A stretch of DNA of 64,000 bases from Dethiosulfatibacter aminovorans DSM 17477 (GTDB lineage Bacteria; Bacillota; Clostridia; Tissierellales; Dethiosulfatibacteraceae), in contig NZ_FQZL01000008.1 in the NCBI RefSeq assembly GCF_900142005.1, positions 141,021 through 205,020 on the forward strand. Direction: 5' to 3'. The translations under genes and the position numbers were made by a program. Under the pieces are notes generated by a model. It was not told the DNA's origin, made no database searches, and saw nothing but the letters and a program-made list of their open reading frames with translations. Numbering within the stretch: position 1 is the first letter of the stretch; each line of letters starts with the position of its first letter. Shown here one piece after another: positions 25,869 through 34,346 of this stretch.

Positions 25869-26414
25869 ATGAAGGAAATAGAAGTAAAGGTACTGAACAT
25901 AGACCCTGAGGAAATTGAAAGAAAGCTTGCGGAGCTGGGTGCGAAGAAGATAAAGAACGAACATCAGGTGAATCTGATATTCGATACTCCCGGCTATAGG
26001 CTCCACAACGACTACAGGGGATATGCAAGGATAAGGATAAAAAGGAATCTTGATGATGATGCGGAAAAGATTCTTCTGACTGTAAAGAAGAATGTTTCAA
26101 GCGACGGTGCAAGGCAAAACATAGAGCACGAGGTTGAAATAGACAGCAGCGAAGAGATGGAAAAAATACTTGGAGACCTTGGCTACGAGCTCAAGCACAG
26201 GGGAGAAAAGCACAGGATATCATACAGTTATGACGACATACTCTTTGAAATAGATACCTGGGACAAGTATACCTATCCTGAACCATATCTGGAGTTGGAG
26301 GTAAAGGTTGAAAAGGATATTGAAAGGGCTGCCGAACTGCTGGAACTGAACAGGGAGAACATTACTTCCAAGTCCATCCAGCAGCTCAGAAGGGAAGCCG
26401 GGTTAGAGGATTGA
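25869..26414 (+). CDS. CYTH domain protein (triphosphate tunnel enzyme)
   Basis: 181-aa triphosphate tunnel metalloenzyme. EIEVK at residues 3-7 is the defining ExExK motif, followed by RIRIKR, LTVKK, EHEVEI, KHRISY and LELEVKV strands with alternating charged residues facing the tunnel. Family members are class IV adenylate cyclases, thiamine triphosphatases or inorganic triphosphatases; which one cannot be told here. Last gene before the tyrS leader. Confidence 0.88.
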   Translation: MKEIEVKVLNIDPEEIERKLAELGAKKIKNEHQVNLIFDTPGYRLHNDYRGYARIRIKRNLDDDAEKILLTVKKNVSSDGARQNIEHEVEIDSSEEMEKILGDLGYELKHRGEKHRISYSYDDILFEIDTWDKYTYPEPYLELEVKVEKDIERAAELLELNRENITSKSIQQLRREAGLED

Positions 26415-26431
26415 TAATTGTTTCTAACATC

Positions 26432-26460
26432 TTGACAATAAATGGATTTTGTATTAATAT
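26432..26460 (+). promoter_or_regulatory. Promoter of the tyrS transcript
   Basis: TTGACA, 17-base spacer, TAATAT (26455-26460). Start expected near 26467, at the beginning of the T-box leader. Confidence 0.8.
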
Positions 26461-26465
26461 GTGTA

Positions 26466-26690
26466 TAATCTATTAGGGTAATGATGGAGAAAGTAGTGTA
26501 TTTGTTCTTGATTCAGAGAGCAGTCCGGCTGGTGGAAGGGCTGCAGAACAATGTCATGAATTACGGCTCCTGAACCTCTGTGGGAAACTGCAGCGCAGGT
26601 ATGCGATATGTACGTAGAGGCTTTATGCGAATTAAGGTGGTACCACGACTATACTCGTCCTTGAATATTTCAAGGGCGATTTTTTGTTTA
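26466..26690 (+). promoter_or_regulatory. Tyrosine T-box leader with terminator
   Basis: tRNA-sensing riboswitch. The specifier codon is TAC (26562-26564) in the stem I loop, matching Tyr. The T-box AGGTGGTACCACG is at 26635-26647, and its TGGT complements an ACCA 3' end as in tRNA-Tyr. The terminator follows: TCGTCCTTGAA (26655-26665) with TTCAAGGGCGA (26669-26679) and six T. Uncharged tRNA-Tyr stabilises the antiterminator and turns tyrS on. Confidence 0.95.
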
Positions 26691-26727
26691 TATATTTATT
26701 GAATAATTAAAAATGAGAGGTATGATT

Positions 26728-27957
26728 ATGGAAAGAAATGTATTTGACGTATTGATGGAAAGAGGGTTCATAGAACAGTGCACCCATGAAGAGGAAATCA
26801 GGGAACTCCTAGGCAAAGAGAAGGTTACTTTTTATATCGGATTCGATCCTACTGCAGACAGTCTGCACATAGGACACTATATTCAGATCATGGTTATGAC
26901 TCACATGCAGAGACACGGCCACAAACCCATAGCAATAATAGGCGGAGGGACTACAATGATCGGGGACCCAAGCGATAGAACGGGTATGAGATCATTGATG
27001 ACAAAGGAGACAATAGCTGCAAATGCTGAAAAGTTCAAGCTTGTATTCAAGAAGTTCCTTGACTTCGAGGACGACAAGGCACTCATGGTAAATAATGCCG
27101 ACTGGCTTTTGAACCTAAACTACGTGGACTTCTTGAGAGAGGTTGGAGTGCATTTTTCCGTAAACAGGATGCTAACTGCAGAATGCTACAAGAACAGAAT
27201 GGAGAAGGGACTCACTTTCCTTGAATTCAACTACATGATAATGCAGGCATACGATTTTTATATGCTTCACAAACTTTACAACTGCAAGATGCAGTTTGGC
27301 GGAAACGACCAGTGGTCAAACATCATTGCAGGAGCAGATCTTATTAGAAGAAAGGATTCAGCAAGTGCATATGGAATGACATTCTCCCTTCTAACAACAA
27401 GTGAAGGAAAGAAAATGGGCAAGACTGAAAAAGGTGCATTGTGGCTTGATCCTGAAAAAACTTCGCCATACGATTTCTACCAGTACTGGAGAAACATAGA
27501 CGATGCGGATGTGGAGAAATGTCTTGCATTGCTCACCTTCCTTCCTATGGAAGAGGTAAGAAGACTTGGCTCGTTGGAAGGCGCGGAAATAAACCATGCA
27601 AAGGAAGTCCTCGCATTTGAGATAACAAAGCTAATACACAACGAAGAAGAAGCGGTAAAAGCCCAAGAGGCAGCAAGAGCCCTGTTCTCAAGGGGAACTG
27701 ATTCCGACAATATGCCTTCAAGCGACATGGAAGCATCTAAGCTTGACGAAAACCTCACAATCATAGACATTCTTAACCTTACGGGACTTATTAAGACAAA
27801 CAGTGAGGGAAGAAGGCTAATACAGCAGGGCGGAGTGTCTGTCAACGATGAAAAGGTTGCGGATTACGGACAGGCAATAACTGCTGAAGACTTTAAAGAC
27901 GGAAAGATGATAATTAAAAAAGGAAAGAAGAAATTCCACAGATTAAATCTAATATAA
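26728..27957 (+). CDS. tyrS: Tyrosine--tRNA ligase
   Basis: 409-aa class I synthetase charging tRNA-Tyr. HIGH motif as HIGH at His47 (SLHIGHY), class signature KMGKT at residues 229-233 (KMSKS variant), and a C-terminal S4 domain from about 345 ([22 protein letters not shown]). An in-frame ATG at 26713 overlaps the ribosome site; GAGAGG followed by seven bases makes ATG 26728 the start. Controlled by the T-box just upstream. Confidence 0.97.
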   Translation: MERNVFDVLMERGFIEQCTHEEEIRELLGKEKVTFYIGFDPTADSLHIGHYIQIMVMTHMQRHGHKPIAIIGGGTTMIGDPSDRTGMRSLMTKETIAANAEKFKLVFKKFLDFEDDKALMVNNADWLLNLNYVDFLREVGVHFSVNRMLTAECYKNRMEKGLTFLEFNYMIMQAYDFYMLHKLYNCKMQFGGNDQWSNIIAGADLIRRKDSASAYGMTFSLLTTSEGKKMGKTEKGALWLDPEKTSPYDFYQYWRNIDDADVEKCLALLTFLPMEEVRRLGSLEGAEINHAKEVLAFEITKLIHNEEEAVKAQEAARALFSRGTDSDNMPSSDMEASKLDENLTIIDILNLTGLIKTNSEGRRLIQQGGVSVNDEKVADYGQAITAEDFKDGKMIIKKGKKKFHRLNLI

Positions 27958-27968
27958 AGGAAGAATAT

Positions 27969-29111
27969 ATGTTGAAAGTTAAACTGGCTGCAGTCTGCGC
28001 GTTCGGACTTGAAGCGGTAGTGAAAAGGGAGCTCCTCCACATGGGCTATGAAGACCTCAGAGTAGACAATGGATGGATATACTTTGACGGAACCCTTGAA
28101 GATATTGTGAAAACCAATATAAATTTAAGAAGTGCTGAAAGGATACTTCTTGTAATGGGAGAATTTGAAGCCTATACCTTTACAGAACTTCATGACCATA
28201 CTTTTGATCTTCCCTGGGGAGACTGGATAACAAGAGACGGCAAGTTCACTGTAAATGGAAAGTCCCTGAAATCAAAACTGTCAAGCGTGCCGGACTGCCA
28301 GTCCATAGTCAAGAAGGCAATAGTGAACAAGCTGAAGGAAGAATATGACCAGGAATGGTTCAGTGAGAAGGGTGCGGAGTTCACAGTCCAGGTATCCCTC
28401 AACAAAAACAAGGCTGTTCTGACAATAGATACTACAGGATCAAGGGAAGGGCTCTTCAAGAGAGGCTACAGGAAGAATGCCGTGGAGGCACCTCTTAAGG
28501 AAACAATGGCCGCTGCCATGATACAGCTGAGTTTCTGGGACAAGGACAGGATTCTGTACGATCCGATGTGCGGTTCTGGAACAATAGCGATAGAGGCAGC
28601 GTTAATAGGAACAAATACGGCGCCGGGATTATATAGAACCTTTGCAGCGGAAGGATGGCCCATTATTCCAGAGGACATGTGGCAGGACATAAGAGACCAT
28701 TATGAAAGCCTTGTGGATGAGGATGTGGAGCTTCAGATTTATGCTTCGGATATAAACAGCGAAGCGGTGAAGGCTGCCAGGAAAAATGCTGCAAGAGCTG
28801 GAATGGAGGACCATATAAAGTTTGAATGTCTTGATGTAAAGGATGTAGTCCTTCCCGGCAAATATGGAGTAATGATAACAAATCCTCCATATGGAGACAG
28901 GATAGGTGACAAGGAAACCGTTGAAAGGGTTTCTGAAGACCTTGGCAGGATATTCGGAAGAGACAAGACATGGTCAAACTATATAATCACTCCTTTTGAA
29001 AGGTTTGAAAAGCTTTACGGAGCCAAGGCTTCAAGAAAGAGAAAGCTGTTCAACGGCAATGTTAAGGTGAATTACTATCAGTATTACGGAGAAAGAAAAC
29101 CTAGGGATTGA
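27969..29111 (+). CDS. THUMP-domain class I RNA methyltransferase (RlmL N-terminal/YpsC-like)
   Basis: 380-aa SAM-dependent guanine-N2-type RNA methyltransferase. An N-terminal ferredoxin-like/THUMP part (residues 1-155) precedes the Rossmann domain, with YDPMCGSGTIAIEAAL as SAM motif I near 200 and catalytic TNPPYGDRI near 305. Closest in layout to the E. coli RlmL N-terminal half and B. subtilis YpsC, which modify 23S rRNA. It lies 11 bases after tyrS and ends at a GNRA-capped terminator. Confidence 0.9.
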   Translation: MLKVKLAAVCAFGLEAVVKRELLHMGYEDLRVDNGWIYFDGTLEDIVKTNINLRSAERILLVMGEFEAYTFTELHDHTFDLPWGDWITRDGKFTVNGKSLKSKLSSVPDCQSIVKKAIVNKLKEEYDQEWFSEKGAEFTVQVSLNKNKAVLTIDTTGSREGLFKRGYRKNAVEAPLKETMAAAMIQLSFWDKDRILYDPMCGSGTIAIEAALIGTNTAPGLYRTFAAEGWPIIPEDMWQDIRDHYESLVDEDVELQIYASDINSEAVKAARKNAARAGMEDHIKFECLDVKDVVLPGKYGVMITNPPYGDRIGDKETVERVSEDLGRIFGRDKTWSNYIITPFERFEKLYGAKASRKRKLFNGNVKVNYYQYYGERKPRD

Positions 29112-29120
29112 AATGACGGA

Positions 29121-29145
29121 AAGCGGCGAAAGCCGCTTTTCTTTC
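29121..29145 (+). terminator. Terminator after the tyrS operon
   Basis: AAGCGGC, loop GAAA, GCCGCTT (29132-29138), then TTCTTTCTT. Confidence 0.85.
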
Positions 29146-29261
29146 TTGGTGGCTTTGGAAAGTTTCCTTTATTAAAAGTGCAAAATTGTGGTATAATTGA
29201 TGATAAACTTGATACAGCTATCTGAAAAATCAAATCTAGAATATAACCGGGAGGAAATCTA

Positions 29262-29609
29262 ATGATAATAGGGCACAAGGATGATATAGAGTTTGTAATA
29301 ACCCAGGACCCTTCAGTAAAGGGAGTGGCAATGAAAAAAATTATCGGAGCAGAAGAAGGCTGGGATGATTATGTAATGAGGATAGTTAAGCTTGAACCAA
29401 ATGGAAACAGTTTTGACCACAAGCACCCGTGGCCTCATATCAACTACTATATTAAGGGCAAGGGAATCCTTACAATGGAAGGAGAAGAATTTGAGGTGAA
29501 GGAAGGCGGATATACTTTTGTACCTGCAGGAAAGCAGCATCAATGGAGAAACGAATCCGACGAGGTTTTTGAATTCATCTGTATAGTACCAAAGGAAGGT
29601 CACCAGTAA
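29262..29609 (+). CDS. Cupin-domain protein
   Basis: 115-aa single-domain cupin. Motif 1 appears as HKHPWPHINYYIKGKG and motif 2 as VPAGKQHQW, so two or three His ligands for one metal are present. The N-terminal 30 residues (EFVITQDPSVKGVAMKKI) are family-specific. It is translationally adjacent to the RdhA-like gene (stop at 29609, next start at 29610), so the two likely work together. Enzyme or sensor role cannot be decided. Confidence 0.85.
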   Translation: MIIGHKDDIEFVITQDPSVKGVAMKKIIGAEEGWDDYVMRIVKLEPNGNSFDHKHPWPHINYYIKGKGILTMEGEEFEVKEGGYTFVPAGKQHQWRNESDEVFEFICIVPKEGHQ

Positions 29610-30674
29610 TTGGGAAGGATTGACGAACGTGACATAATGTTCGCCAGGATGAACTATGAACAGGGTACGGCACATTATGAAAACTATTATACAAGAAACG
29701 AAGACAAGAAGGAAACAGATGATGATTTAAGGGACAAAATTGTCAAAAACAGCAAAAAGACGGCCTATTACAATGAAATATATTCTCCCCTTGTAGATTC
29801 CAATTTCAGGTTTCTGTCGGACATGAGACATCTGGCGGAAGGGCCGGTATCTGAAAACAGGATTGAACTTGACAGAGGGTCGTTTTCCACCACCCTTAAG
29901 GAGCTTGCCCTTGAGTTTGGTGCGTCATCCTGCGGCATAGTCAGAATGAAGGACTACCATTTTTATACAAACAGAGGAAGGCATGCTGAGAACTACGGAG
30001 AAGAAATAGATGTCGAGAAGCACAAATACGGCATAGTTTTTACTATAGAAATGGACAAAGACAATGTAAACAGGGCGCCGAAGATTCCGTCTGCAGTGGA
30101 ATCCACCCTTGGATATGCAAAGGGTGCCATGATAGGAATGATGCTCTCATACTATATAAGGGAGCTTGGATATTTTGCCAGGAACCATATGGACGGCAAC
30201 TATCTGGTTGTCGCCCCTGCCGTTGCAGAAGATGCAGTGCTCGGTGAAGTTGGAAGAATAGGACTGCTTATAACCAGGGAACTTGGACCAAGAGTAAGGC
30301 TTGGCGTCGTAACCACTGATCTTGAACTTGTTGAAGATGAAAAAGTGGACTATGGGATAAGGCAGTTCTGCAGGATCTGTGGAAAATGTGCAGTAACCTG
30401 TCCGGGAAAGGCAATACCAAAAGACGACTGGAAGCCTTACCATGGCATCGATATGTGGAAAAGCAATCAGGAATCCTGTTTTGGAATATGGACAAGTCTC
30501 GGAACAGACTGCGGCGTATGCATGTCCACCTGTCCTTTAAGCCAGGATATGGACATGGAAGATAGAATCAAGATAGGGGCAACTCATGAATCAAGAGTTG
30601 AAGTTTTAAAAAAATATAATGAGAAATACGGAATAAGATATTTCATTAAAGAAAATCCGAAATGGATTAAGTAA
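29610..30674 (+). CDS. Reductive-dehalogenase-like iron-sulfur protein without Tat signal
   Basis: 354 aa. The C-terminal half follows RdhA closely: GNYLVVAPAVAEDAVLGEVGRIG, LLITRELGPRVRLGVVTTDL, first cluster motif CRICGKCAVTCP, second CFGIWTSLGTDCGVCMSTCP. These are the cobalamin-binding region and two 4Fe-4S sites. There is no N-terminal twin-arginine signal and no membrane-anchor gene (rdhB) nearby, so it is cytoplasmic and not a classic respiratory enzyme. It may be related to epoxyqueuosine-reductase-like or catabolic RdhA proteins. The start is TTG 29610 with AGGAAGG 11 bases upstream; ATG 29637 is an alternative with a poorer site. Confidence 0.82.
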   Translation: MGRIDERDIMFARMNYEQGTAHYENYYTRNEDKKETDDDLRDKIVKNSKKTAYYNEIYSPLVDSNFRFLSDMRHLAEGPVSENRIELDRGSFSTTLKELALEFGASSCGIVRMKDYHFYTNRGRHAENYGEEIDVEKHKYGIVFTIEMDKDNVNRAPKIPSAVESTLGYAKGAMIGMMLSYYIRELGYFARNHMDGNYLVVAPAVAEDAVLGEVGRIGLLITRELGPRVRLGVVTTDLELVEDEKVDYGIRQFCRICGKCAVTCPGKAIPKDDWKPYHGIDMWKSNQESCFGIWTSLGTDCGVCMSTCPLSQDMDMEDRIKIGATHESRVEVLKKYNEKYGIRYFIKENPKWIK

Positions 30675-30689
30675 GGGAGTGACGGGGAC

Positions 30690-31785
30690 ATGTCAATACA
30701 TGAAGCAAGAACATCGGTCAATTCTGCACAATTCAGGATATTGGACAGTATGATAGACGGTGTAAGACTTATAAACAAATACATGACAGTTATACATACG
30801 AACGAATCTATAGAAAAAAAACATTATGTCCCATACCATTGGAAAAAAATGTTATGAGGGAATAGGGAAATGTAAGAAATGCAGGGAATGCGGTGCCGAC
30901 AGGACCTTTGAAACAGGTGAAACCGTAAAAACCTACCAGGAAATAAACGGAAAGCACTACATGATCATAAGCTCTCCCGTTTACGACAGATACAACGGCA
31001 TATCTGCAGTTGTTGAGGTTTTCAGGAATATCACCAAGGAAAAGGAACTTGAAAAATCCCTGCTGGAAAAAAATGGAAAGATGAAGGAAGATATTGAATT
31101 TGCAAAGAGGATGCAGATAAACATGCTTCCTTTGAAGGGGATATACAACGACTTGAAGATAGACTACTACTATGAGCCTTCGGAATTCTTGAGCGGAGAC
31201 ATGTTTGATGTATTTAAGATAAACAGGGACTGTACCGGTTTCTATATTTGTGATGTTGTCGGTCACGGTATATCAGCTTCCATGATAAGTATGTATGTGA
31301 GACAGACTGTAAGGGCAATAAGCAAGGACAGGACAGATATCAATGCGATAATGAGTGAGTTGCACAGAACTTTCCTTGCCTTGAATTTTGATGACGACAA
31401 GTATTTTTCCATATTCTATTGCATATTCAACAAAAATACCCAGACTCTTGAATATATAAATGCCGGGCACAACTGTTTTCCGCTGTTCAAGAGGGGCAAT
31501 GAAATAAAAAGGGTTGAAGCAAAAGGTTATCCAATATGCAATATATTTGACAGCGTATCTTATGAAACAAATCATCTGCAAATGGAGGAAAACGATAAGA
31601 TTCTCTTCTATACCGACGGAATAACGGAAATGAAGGATGAGGAAGGCAAATTCCTCCAGGAGGAAGGACTTGCTGAAATATTTGAAAAGCATGATGATAT
31701 CATACCGAATATAGAGAAAGAGATAGAAAATATTGGAGGCAGGAATACAGACGACCTGGCTCTACTGGAAATAAAAGTGATTTAA
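30690..31785 (+). CDS. PAS domain - SpoIIE/RsbU-type PP2C phosphatase, frame interrupted at an A8 tract
   Basis: Serine phosphatase expected to dephosphorylate an anti-anti-sigma factor. From ATG 30690 the frame encodes the start of a PAS domain (ILDSMIDGVRLINKYMTVIHTNES). It shifts at eight A (30814-30821) and would stop at 30857. The next frame, open from ATG 30826 to 31785, carries the rest of the PAS (KKCYEGIGKCKKCRECGADR), a coiled linker, and the PP2C domain (FLSGDMFDVF, DVVGHGISASM, NAGHNCFPL, FYTDGITEM, DDLALLEI). With seven A the two parts join as IEKNIMSHTIGKK. Either the gene is off in this strain, slippage restores it, or the phosphatase is made from 30826. Confidence 0.8.
30814..30821 (+). 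repeat. A8 homopolymer at the PAS-phosphatase frameshift
   Basis: Eight consecutive A inside the coding region; removing one base joins the two halves of the PAS domain. Candidate slippage (phase-variable) tract or sequencing error. Confidence 0.7.
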
Positions 31786-31805
31786 ACTAAATTATGAGGT
31801 GAAAG

Positions 31806-32765
31806 ATGAAACATTTTTTTAAGGTGTTTTTCATTTCTTTGCTGTGCTTTGTTCTCATGATAGGTGCAGGTGTATACACTTATGTGAAATTCTTTAACCC
31901 TTCTGACAGGAAGGACTTCACACAGGTGGAAGATCCTATGTGGGACAAGGGAGATGGCAGCGATGCAGATGAAATGACGCCGCTTGAAATGGCAATACAG
32001 GATTCAAAGAGAATCAACATAGTATTGCTGGGAATAGAAGACGGAAGAACTGACACAATAATGCTGGTAAGCTTTGACAAAGCTACTGCGGAAGCTGATA
32101 TAATATCGATACCAAGGGATACTTTTTTTCACAGGGAAGGATATGACAGCCCCGGAAGCAAGAAAATCAATGCAGTATACGGCTCTACCAAGGCACAGGG
32201 TGTAATAGGAGCATTGGAAAACATTCTGAAGATACCTGTACATAATTTTATTACGGTTGACTATGAGGGTGTTGAAAAGGCAGTCGATGCCATAGGAGGA
32301 GTGGCTGTAAGCGTACCTTTTGATATGGAATACGAAGACGCTTATGATGTTCCTCCCCTTGTAATAGACATCAAGGCGGGCGACCAGGTTCTTGATGGAG
32401 ACCAGGCTCTTCAATACTTGAGATTCAGGCACAACAACGACCTGACCGTAGGGTATCCCAACGGAGACCTTGGAAGGATTGCGGCTCAGCAGGAATTTGT
32501 GAAAAGTGCTGTGAAGAAGGCTCTTGGACTCAAGCTGCCATCTGTTGTAAAGGCGGTTTATCCATATATCAAGACAGACCTTTCTCTGGCCGATATGCTT
32601 CTCTTGGCAGGAGATGCAGTGAATTTTTCCGTGGAGAATCTGGAGACCAAAATGCTTCCTGGACATGCAACAATAATAGACGGATTGTCTTTCTATGTTC
32701 ATGACCCAAGGGAAGTGGAGGATATGGTTGAGGAACTCTATATGGATGGGACCAGCCAGCAGTAA
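31806..32765 (+). CDS. LytR-CpsA-Psr (LCP) family cell-wall ligase
   Basis: 319 aa. N-terminal cytoplasmic Lys followed by a membrane helix (about 7-28), short linker, then the external LCP domain: INIVLLGIEDGRTDTIMLV, SIPRDTFF, KINAVYGST, GGVAVSVPFDM and LRFRHNNDLTVGYPNGDLGRIAAQQ. The Arg/Asp residues that bind polyprenyl pyrophosphate are present. Such enzymes attach teichoic acid or capsular glycans to peptidoglycan. GAGGTG lies 6 bases before the ATG; a terminator follows. Confidence 0.93.
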   Translation: MKHFFKVFFISLLCFVLMIGAGVYTYVKFFNPSDRKDFTQVEDPMWDKGDGSDADEMTPLEMAIQDSKRINIVLLGIEDGRTDTIMLVSFDKATAEADIISIPRDTFFHREGYDSPGSKKINAVYGSTKAQGVIGALENILKIPVHNFITVDYEGVEKAVDAIGGVAVSVPFDMEYEDAYDVPPLVIDIKAGDQVLDGDQALQYLRFRHNNDLTVGYPNGDLGRIAAQQEFVKSAVKKALGLKLPSVVKAVYPYIKTDLSLADMLLLAGDAVNFSVENLETKMLPGHATIIDGLSFYVHDPREVEDMVEELYMDGTSQQ

Positions 32766-32792
32766 AATACAACACTATTATTTGAATTGAAT

Positions 32793-32824
32793 AGGACTTT
32801 CTCATAGGGGGGGAGTCCTTTTCG
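32793..32824 (+). terminator. Terminator after the LCP gene
   Basis: AGGACT (32793-32798) with AGTCCT (32814-32819), then TTTTCG. Loop includes a G7 run. Confidence 0.7.
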
Positions 32825-32859
32825 TTTATATTATGTAATAATGCAAAGGATGTTTATTG

Positions 32860-33141
32860 ATGATAACGGCAATATGCAATATAGAGATATACATATATGA
32901 AAGCAACTCCCTTAAGGACAAACGAAAGGTAATAAAGAGTCTCATGAACAGGATAAGGGAAAGATACAATGTTTCCGTAAGCGAGACGGATTACAATGAA
33001 AAATGGAACAGAGCCGTGATTTCAGTTGCCCATGTATCAAATTCCAGAGTATTGGGAGAGCAGATTATTGACAAGGTTATTGATTTCATTGAAAAGGATG
33101 GCAGGGTGGAAATAACAAACACTGAAAGGATGACATACTGA
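32860..33141 (+). CDS. DUF503 family protein (YlxP-like)
   Basis: 93 aa. DUF503 features: a beta-strand start (MITAICNIEIYIYESNSLKDKRKVIKSL in two blocks), RERYNVSVSETDYNEKWNRAVISVAHVS. The family is found next to ribosome-maturation genes in Firmicutes; function is not established. The frame also offers TTG 32857, but ATG 32860 with AAGGA nine bases upstream fits better. It overlaps the next start by one base. Confidence 0.88.
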   Translation: MITAICNIEIYIYESNSLKDKRKVIKSLMNRIRERYNVSVSETDYNEKWNRAVISVAHVSNSRVLGEQIIDKVIDFIEKDGRVEITNTERMTY

Positions 33142-33761
33142 TGGACAATGTAGAAGAGATACTTGACAAGCTTGAAAAACAACATCCCGACGCCAGGTGC
33201 GAGCTGTACCACAATACACCCTTTCAGCTTCTTGTTGCAACGGTCCTTAGTGCACAGTCCACTGACAAGAGTGTCAATAAGGTTACAGTCGGATTGTTTG
33301 AAGAATATCCCGACCTTGATTCCTTTATAACGCTGGAGATTGGAGATATTGAAGACAAGATAAGAAAAATAGGACTGTACAAGAACAAGTCCAGAAGCAT
33401 ATACAATATCTGCAGGGTATTGAAATCGGATTTTGACGGAATGGTGCCATGCGGAGAGAAGGAACTCATGTCACTTCCCGGTGTGGGAAGAAAGACTGCA
33501 TCGGTGGTAAGAGCCGTAGCATTTGGAATACCTGCTTTTGCAGTGGATACCCATGTTTTCAGGGTGACCAGGAGAATTGGTCTGACAGAGGCAAAGACAC
33601 CTGACAAGGTTTCCGATGACCTCATGAAGCTCATACCTGAGGATAGGTGGATTCTTTCGCACCATCTTTTCATTTTCCACGGGAGACGAATATGCAAGGC
33701 TAAAAACCCTCTTTGTGCAGAATGCATGGTATTTGAGGAATGTATGAAAATAGGCCTTTGA
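33141..33761 (+). CDS. nth: Endonuclease III (DNA glycosylase/AP lyase)
   Basis: 206-aa base-excision repair enzyme removing oxidised pyrimidines. It has TVLSAQSTDKSVNKV, the helix-hairpin-helix LPGVGRKTASVV, the catalytic VDTHVFRV region (Asp), and the C-terminal 4Fe-4S loop with spacing C-x6-C-x2-C-x5-C (CKAKNPLCAECMVFEEC). The ATG overlaps the DUF503 stop (ATGA-type overlap), so the two are co-translated. Confidence 0.96.
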   Translation: MDNVEEILDKLEKQHPDARCELYHNTPFQLLVATVLSAQSTDKSVNKVTVGLFEEYPDLDSFITLEIGDIEDKIRKIGLYKNKSRSIYNICRVLKSDFDGMVPCGEKELMSLPGVGRKTASVVRAVAFGIPAFAVDTHVFRVTRRIGLTEAKTPDKVSDDLMKLIPEDRWILSHHLFIFHGRRICKAKNPLCAECMVFEECMKIGL

Positions 33762-33811
33762 ATACTTATGTAAAGTTTATGTTAAATTGTTAAGCGCGAG
33801 TAAAAAACTTG

Positions 33812-33840
33812 TTTATTCTAAATTAAATTGATGTTATAAT
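33812..33840 (+). promoter_or_regulatory. Possible promoter before trmL
   Basis: TATAAT at 33835-33840 with TTTATT 17 bases upstream; weak -35. Confidence 0.4.
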
Positions 33841-33860
33841 CTTTTATTGTGGAGGTGACC

Positions 33861-34331
33861 ATGTCGTTGAATATTGTACTTTTTGAACCTGAAATACCTC
33901 AAAACACCGGCAACGTAGCAAGAACCTGCGCTGCAACCGGCTCTGACCTTTACCTTGTCAGACCCCTCGGATTTTCAGTGAGCGACAAATACCTGAAAAG
34001 GGCTGGACTTGACTACTGGGACCTGGTGAATGTGTATTATTATGACAGCATATATGAACTTATTGAAGAAAAAGGTATGGAAAATTTTTATTTTGTAACG
34101 ACCAAAGGTGATAAATTCTATTCGGAAAACAAATATGAAGACAACAGTTTCTTTGTCTTTGGAAAGGAAACTGCCGGACTTCCTGACCGGATACACGAGA
34201 TGTATCCTGACAAACGAATCAAGATTCCCATGATCGACAACGAAAGAGCAAGATCCCTGAATCTTTCCAATTCGGTTAATATTGTACTTTACGAAGCCTT
34301 GAGACAACTTGGCTTTGAAGGTCTGGTCTGA
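33861..34331 (+). CDS. trmL: tRNA (cytidine/uridine(34)-2'-O)-methyltransferase
   Basis: 156-aa SPOUT-fold methyltransferase modifying the wobble base of tRNA-Leu. Motifs are LFEPEIPQNTGNVART at the N-terminus, FGKETAGLP and the knot region IPMIDNERARSLNLSNSVNIVLYEALRQLGF. A GTG at 33849 is open in frame, but GGAGG at 33851-33855 sets ATG 33861 as the start. The Na/Pi gene follows 15 bases later. Confidence 0.94.
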   Translation: MSLNIVLFEPEIPQNTGNVARTCAATGSDLYLVRPLGFSVSDKYLKRAGLDYWDLVNVYYYDSIYELIEEKGMENFYFVTTKGDKFYSENKYEDNSFFVFGKETAGLPDRIHEMYPDKRIKIPMIDNERARSLNLSNSVNIVLYEALRQLGFEGLV

Positions 34332-34346
34332 GAGCGAGGATAGCAT

